DNA from: Thiotrichaceae bacterium
GTDB lineage: Bacteria > Pseudomonadota > Gammaproteobacteria > Thiotrichales > Thiotrichaceae
Reading direction: 5' to 3'
DNA: 36,893 nucleotides
NCBI GenBank assembly: GCA_026991755.1
Contig: JALXAX010000185.1
Span: 1-36,893, forward strand
Positions 33,252 through 36,893 of the stretch are shown here, piece by piece (position 1 is the stretch's first letter; the number at the start of each line of letters is the position of its first letter). The notes under the pieces were generated by a model that saw only the letters and a program-made list of their open reading frames with translations, was not told the DNA's origin and searched no databases. The position numbers and the translations under genes were made by a program.

Positions 33252-34511
33252 TTATATTTTACGATAATGCTTCAAGAGCAACCGTAAACTAGAAGCCACA
33301 ATAATAATCAACCCTGCCCATGCTACCCAGAGAGATAGCATTTGTTGATGCGTACTGACTTGGGTTTGTAAATCAATTCCGTTGTTTTCAACGTAGGCAT
33401 CCAACATTAACCCAATAACAATCGCTACTATGGCAACGCCCGATAAGTAGGCCATTAACGAACGACTGCCCAACTCTTTTTTGATCACACCTAATGATCC
33501 TATATTACTAGCAGGACCGGCGAGTAAAAACACCAAAACGGTGCCAGGTGATATACCACTGAGCAGTAAACCCGCTGCCATTGGAGTAGAGGCGGTAGCG
33601 CAGACATACATGGGAATACTAATGGCTATCATCACTAACATGGCGGGCAAACCACTGCCCCATTGTGCCAGGAAATCGGCGGGAATCCATGTTTGGATGG
33701 CAGCAGAGAACGCCAAGCCGATCAGCATCCATAGAATAATAGATTCCAGAAGGTCGGTAAAAGCATAGCGAATCCCAGACAGAGTGGTAGACAATAGGGT
33801 GTTCTGTGCTGTTGTTTGATGGCTATCGTGGGAGGTGGAATCTGAGCTACAACATGAAGCTGTTTCCACAGTGGCTTCTGTACTGCAACATGAGCTGCTT
33901 TCTGCCACAGGTGCGGGATCAGAACTACAGCATGAAGCTGTTTCTACAGTGGCTTCAGTACTACAGCATGAGCTACTTTCTGCCACAGGTGCGGGATCAG
34001 AACTACAACATGATGTGGCTTGTTTCGTGTTCTCTTTTTCTGATGAGCAACAGCTTTCACTACTTGTGTTAAGTGACTTTTTGCCATCAGTTGATTGTTC
34101 TGTTTTACCTACTAATAAACCAGCGGTGATGGCCGATACAATCGCCGCAACAGGTCGTGTGATTGCCATTAAAGGCCCCAGCAGGGCATAAGTCATAATG
34201 ACAGAATCAACACCCGTTTCAGGGGTGGAAATAAGAAAGGAAGTGGTGGCTGATTTGGATGCACCCGCATTACGCAAGCCTAAAGCAGCCGGTAATACTC
34301 CACAGGAACAAAGTGGAAGTGGTGCGCCTAGCAAAGCGGCTTTGAGCACGGGTATAAAACCTTCCCCTTTTAAATGTTTTTCAAGCCAAGAGGTGGGTAG
34401 TAGATTTTTCATTAACCCTCCAATGACCAAACCTAACACTAGCCACGGCGCTGCTTCAAGAGAGAGTGCCAAGAAGTTTTCAAAAAACGGGATGAAATTA
34501 AGAGCGTTCAT
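33252..34511 (-). CDS. Permease of the SO_0444/ArsP (DUF318) family with repeated di-cysteine linker
   Basis: 419 residues; inner-membrane permease thought to export Cu/Zn or arsenicals. Two membrane halves flank a long cytoplasmic linker. Family motif PLPLCSCGVLPAALGLR (C68, C70), then TSFLISTPETGVDS, and in the second half PMYVCATASTPMAAGLL and AGPASNIGSL. The linker (about 150-225) carries six Cys-Cys pairs, four of them in a 26-residue unit repeated twice. Overlaps the preceding lipoprotein gene by 4 bases (ATGA). The transported metal is not certain. Confidence 0.88.
   Translation of the reverse strand: MNALNFIPFFENFLALSLEAAPWLVLGLVIGGLMKNLLPTSWLEKHLKGEGFIPVLKAALLGAPLPLCSCGVLPAALGLRNAGASKSATTSFLISTPETGVDSVIMTYALLGPLMAITRPVAAIVSAITAGLLVGKTEQSTDGKKSLNTSSESCCSSEKENTKQATSCCSSDPAPVAESSSCCSTEATVETASCCSSDPAPVAESSSCCSTEATVETASCCSSDSTSHDSHQTTAQNTLLSTTLSGIRYAFTDLLESIILWMLIGLAFSAAIQTWIPADFLAQWGSGLPAMLVMIAISIPMYVCATASTPMAAGLLLSGISPGTVLVFLLAGPASNIGSLGVIKKELGSRSLMAYLSGVAIVAIVIGLMLDAYVENNGIDLQTQVSTHQQMLSLWVAWAGLIIIVASSLRLLLKHYRKI
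33858..34013. repeat. Tandem repeat, 2 x 78 bp, in the permease linker
   Basis: Two adjacent 78-bp copies encode SCCSSDPAPVAES-SSCCSTEATVETA, residues 167-192 and 193-218, nearly identical at DNA level. A partial third unit (SCCSSD) follows. Plus-strand frames here are by-products. Confidence 0.9.
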
Positions 34512-34927
34512 AAATGCTTAGTATTCGTGTGCTGTCTTATGTCATGGATGTGGTATTTCACTAGGATGGTTGATGATGTTGTCTGTACTCCTTGCAGAGT
34601 ACCATCAAAATGCCACTGTTTACTATTTCCATATTGGCGGTGGGTTCTTGCCTTCATGCTTCTGATTGTTTTGCCATTAGTATCAGTAAGAATGATGTGA
34701 ATATGGCCTGGGATTTTCACAAGTTTGTTGCCAGGTGATCGTTTTCTAACAGCTCCACTTACTTTAAGGCCTTTCGCAGTGGTACGAATCGTTATTTTGC
34801 TGAATAAGACAAGGCCTGCATCTTGAATACTAAGGTTGGAAGGGGAGACGTGTGTTGGAGAGCAGGCAACAATTAAAGGCATGAGTAATAAAGATAGGAG
34901 TGATAGCCTAACGGATAGTGATTTCAT
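34508..34927 (-). CDS. Small lipoprotein, hypothetical
   Basis: 139 residues with a lipobox (PLIVAC, C22). The mature part is beta-rich (LVLFSKITIRTTAKGLKVSG, GHIHIILTDTNGKTI, SSTILVKYHIHDI) and His-rich near the end (KYHIHDIRQHTNTKHL). No named family. GAGG lies 9 bases before the ATG. First gene of a pair with the permease, suggesting a metal-related role. Confidence 0.7.
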   Translation of the reverse strand: MKSLSVRLSLLSLLLMPLIVACSPTHVSPSNLSIQDAGLVLFSKITIRTTAKGLKVSGAVRKRSPGNKLVKIPGHIHIILTDTNGKTIRSMKARTHRQYGNSKQWHFDGTLQGVQTTSSTILVKYHIHDIRQHTNTKHL

Positions 34928-34958
34928 TGAATTGTCCTCTTTTCTGGTGATAGGATTC

Positions 34959-35120
34959 TAGTACATCAACCCCGTTTAAAATGACTATATCTGCAAAAAG
35001 TTAACAGCTAGGTTGGTGCAGAGGCACGAAGCCCAACACAGCAGTGTTTGTTGGGGTTCCTTCGTCACCGCCAACCTTGTCTTTCAATAAACCGAGACTT
35101 TAAACGGGTTGATGTACTAG
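34959..35120. repeat. Nested palindromic element
   Basis: Outer inverted repeat CTAGTACATCAACC(C)CGTTTAAA and TTTAAACGGGTTGATGTACTAG, about 160 bp overall. Inside, 35010-35077 is a GTAGGTTGGG-type palindrome (AGGTTGG ... CCAACCT). The outer left end is related to the flank of the structured element at 6150-6177. Confidence 0.7.
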
Positions 35121-35142
35121 TGCTCCAACAAGTTAGGTTTAT
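35117..35142 (+). repeat. CTAG-ended repeat, copy at the RND pump
   Basis: CTAGTGCTCCAACAAGTTAG followed by GTTTAT; the same end motif as 9766-9793 and 1895-1868. Confidence 0.6.
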
Positions 35143-35156
35143 AGACAACATTGTCA

Positions 35157-35192
35157 CAAAAAAGGAGGATAGATACCATTGATCTATCCTCC
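35157..35192 (-). terminator. Rho-independent terminator of the RND pump gene
   Basis: On the minus strand GGAGGATAGAT pairs exactly with ATCTATCCTCC across a 7-base loop and is followed by TTTTTT. It lies 26 bases past the stop codon of the CzcA-type gene. Confidence 0.9.
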
Positions 35193-35218
35193 CTCTATCT
35201 CCTGTTATATCAAGTTAT

Positions 35219-36893
35219 TTATGTCAAATACTTACGTTTTGAAAACACTTCATATAGCGCAGGTAACACAAACAACGTCAATATCGTTGACGATACTAGC
35301 CCACCGATAACCACGGTTGCCAATGGCTTTTGCACCTCAGAACCCACACCCGTTGCCAGTAGCATTGGGATAAGCCCTAACGCAGCAATGGAGGCGGTCA
35401 TTAATACGGGGCGCAATCGAGATAATGCGCCTTCATAGACGGCTGTATTGACATCCGCACCGCCTTCGCGCTTTTGGTTGATCGCATTCACCATCACCAC
35501 ACCATTTAATACGGCAACACCAAACAAGGCGATAAATCCTATGGAACCTGGCACGGAGAGGTATTGTCCGGAGATCGACAAGGCGACTATTCCACCAATG
35601 AGTGCCAAAGGTACATTGATCATAATTAATAAGGCTTGACCAATGGAGCTAAATGCAAAATATAGCAGCAGGAAGATTAGACCCAGCGACAGCGGTACGA
35701 CAATCATCAAGCGCTTTTGGGCACGTTCCTGATTTTCGAATTGCCCACCAAATACCACGGTATAACCCGGTTGCAGGTCAATTTCCTTATTTATCCGCTC
35801 ACGTAATTCAGCGACTAATCCACCCATGTCACGCCCTTCAACATTGGACTGAATTACCACCCGCCGTTGTACATCATCACGACGTATTTGTGGGGGCCCC
35901 GATTCAATACCAACACTAGCGACTTCACGGAGTTTTACCCATGCACCTTGTGGTGATTCAAGCACTAGGTCGCGTATTGCCTCCACGTTACTTCGGTACT
36001 TTTCTGCCAAACGAATATTAATGTCATACCGTTCATTACCGCGAATAACCTGACCCGCTTCGACACCACCAATAGAGTCTGCAACCAGTGACATGACTTG
36101 TCCAACAGGGATGCCATAACGCGCCAATGCCTCTCTATCTGGCTTGATGACTAACTGCGCTTCTCCCGCAATTTGCTCCATTTCTACGCCGCGTGTGCCT
36201 TCGGTTTTTTTCAGTAGCGCTTCAATTTCCTTCCCCGTTTTTGCCAGAGTCTCTAAATCCGCACCAAATAGTTTTACGGCTAATTGAGCTTTTACTCCTG
36301 ACAACAATTCATCCACACGAGTAGCAATAGGCTGTGAAAAGGAGAACAGTAAACCAGGGTAGACAGACATTTTCTCTTCCATCAATACTTGCAGTTCTTT
36401 ACGATTCGATGCACTAGTCCATTCAGAGGCAGGTTTTAACCCAATGAAAATCTCCACATTGGAAACGGGTTCAGGGTCACCCCCAATTTCTGCACGTCCA
36501 ATTCGGGATGAAGCATAGAGCACTTCGGGGAAAGTCATGACTGCTTGTTCCAGTTTTTGCGCGACTTTAAGTGAAGTACTTAAGCTGGATGAAGGAGCAA
36601 GTGTGACGCGAACGTTAATCGTGCCTTCCTCAAGTTCGGGTACAAACTCCGTACCTAATGTGGTCGCTAACCACAACGAGCCTGCAAACATAGCCACGGC
36701 TATAGCAACCACAAGCCAACGTAATTTAGTGGCGGCTTTGAGTAAAGGCCGATAGACAAAGTTCAACACTTTCATTACCGGGCTTTCGCGGTGGGTAACA
36801 TGGCTTCTAAACATCCAGCTTGCCAACGCAGGGACAACCACTAACGCAACCAGTAACGATGCCAGCATGGCAAGTACAATTGAAATAGCCATC
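35219..36893 (-). CDS. Heavy-metal RND efflux pump, CzcA/CusA type (3' part only)
   Basis: C-terminal 557 residues of an HAE1/HME RND transporter of about 1,030; the 5' part lies beyond the window, and the methionine at 36892 is internal. Visible: FRSHVTHRESPVMKVLNFVY loop, TTLGTEFVPELEEGTINVRV, the second periplasmic part (FSFSQPIATRVDELLSGVKA, LAVKLFGADLE), and the last helices (VPLSLGLIFLLLYFAF, LALIGGIVALSISG, SRLRPVLMTASIAALGLIPM) of the HME group. It expels Cu/Ag or Co/Zn/Cd from the periplasm; the metal-site residues of the N-terminal half are not visible. Probably preceded by its membrane-fusion partner. It ends in a strong terminator. Confidence 0.93.
   Translation of the reverse strand, partial: MAISIVLAMLASLLVALVVVPALASWMFRSHVTHRESPVMKVLNFVYRPLLKAATKLRWLVVAIAVAMFAGSLWLATTLGTEFVPELEEGTINVRVTLAPSSSLSTSLKVAQKLEQAVMTFPEVLYASSRIGRAEIGGDPEPVSNVEIFIGLKPASEWTSASNRKELQVLMEEKMSVYPGLLFSFSQPIATRVDELLSGVKAQLAVKLFGADLETLAKTGKEIEALLKKTEGTRGVEMEQIAGEAQLVIKPDREALARYGIPVGQVMSLVADSIGGVEAGQVIRGNERYDINIRLAEKYRSNVEAIRDLVLESPQGAWVKLREVASVGIESGPPQIRRDDVQRRVVIQSNVEGRDMGGLVAELRERINKEIDLQPGYTVVFGGQFENQERAQKRLMIVVPLSLGLIFLLLYFAFSSIGQALLIMINVPLALIGGIVALSISGQYLSVPGSIGFIALFGVAVLNGVVMVNAINQKREGGADVNTAVYEGALSRLRPVLMTASIAALGLIPMLLATGVGSEVQKPLATVVIGGLVSSTILTLFVLPALYEVFSKRKYLT

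Noticed and set aside
33806-34191. Plus-strand frames across the permease linker with QHEAVSTVASVL-type repeats
   Set aside because: Shadows of the 78-bp tandem repeat in the permease gene.
1-36893. CRISPR array
   Set aside because: Repeats present are dispersed, palindromic or in coding tandem arrays. None has regularly spaced direct repeats with unique spacers.

Overview
The window looks like an accessory, copper-centred stretch of a moderately AT-rich gammaproteobacterium. The thioredoxin is close to E. coli TrxA, and the copper, EptA, SulP and CzcA-type genes are of gammaproteobacterial kind. The density of small palindromic and MITE-like repeats recalls large-genome Thiotrichales-type bacteria, but I cannot place it to genus. 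I see no rRNA, tRNA, CRISPR array or intact transposase gene.

Layout. 1-6.9 kb: thioredoxin (-), a DUF3108 secreted protein (+), an EptA-type phosphoethanolamine transferase (-), a small membrane protein (+), a SulP anion transporter (-) and a spondin-domain secreted protein (-). 7.1-9.7 kb: a copper P1B ATPase with a YHS domain and two CPMHP-type metal domains. 9.8-11.5 kb: an AT-rich cassette with a HEPN-motif protein and a HigB/HigA toxin-antitoxin pair, bounded by inverted copies of a structured repeat. 11.7-17.4 kb: MerR regulator, SHOCT, DUF302 and DUF411 proteins, CopB, CopA (Tat-exported multicopper oxidase) and a small Met/Cys/His-rich secreted protein, all on the minus strand. 17.8-20.5 kb: a second, lipoprotein multicopper oxidase with eleven MGNGG(G/S) hexapeptides. 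20.9-22.2 kb: an AAA/DUF4143 ATPase. 22.5-26.1 kb: a compact operon (ECF sigma factor, one-TM protein, secreted protein, DUF3106 protein, predicted beta-barrel) plus a Cys-rich secreted protein. 26.4-33.2 kb: a type III restriction-modification locus with an AAA ATPase + DUF4276 pair between mod and res. 33.3-36.9 kb: a metal permease with a repeated di-cysteine linker, a lipoprotein, and the 3' part of a CzcA/CusA-type RND pump that runs off the window.

How it fits together. The copper genes cover cytoplasmic export (P-type ATPase), periplasmic oxidation and sequestration (CopA, second oxidase, DUF411, Cys/Met/His-rich proteins), the outer membrane (CopB) and efflux (RND pump, permease). A repeated AAC-N16-CGAA pattern upstream of both the ECF sigma gene and the second multicopper oxidase, with a weaker version upstream of copA, suggests that the sigma factor controls itself and at least one oxidase. 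The defence-like content is the HEPN/HigBA cassette, the AAA/DUF4143 gene and the type III R-M locus with its nested ATPase/DUF4276 pair.

Noncoding DNA is rich in repeats: a 277-bp MITE with 20-bp terminal inverted repeats (three copies and a solo end), a 167-bp MITE with an apparent 10-bp target duplication (two inverted copies), a 154-bp MITE with 27-bp ends, fragments with GAGACCTTTGCA-like ends, a family with a conserved hairpin core and differing outer stems, and GTAGGTTGGGC-type palindromes. Functions are inferred from sequence alone.
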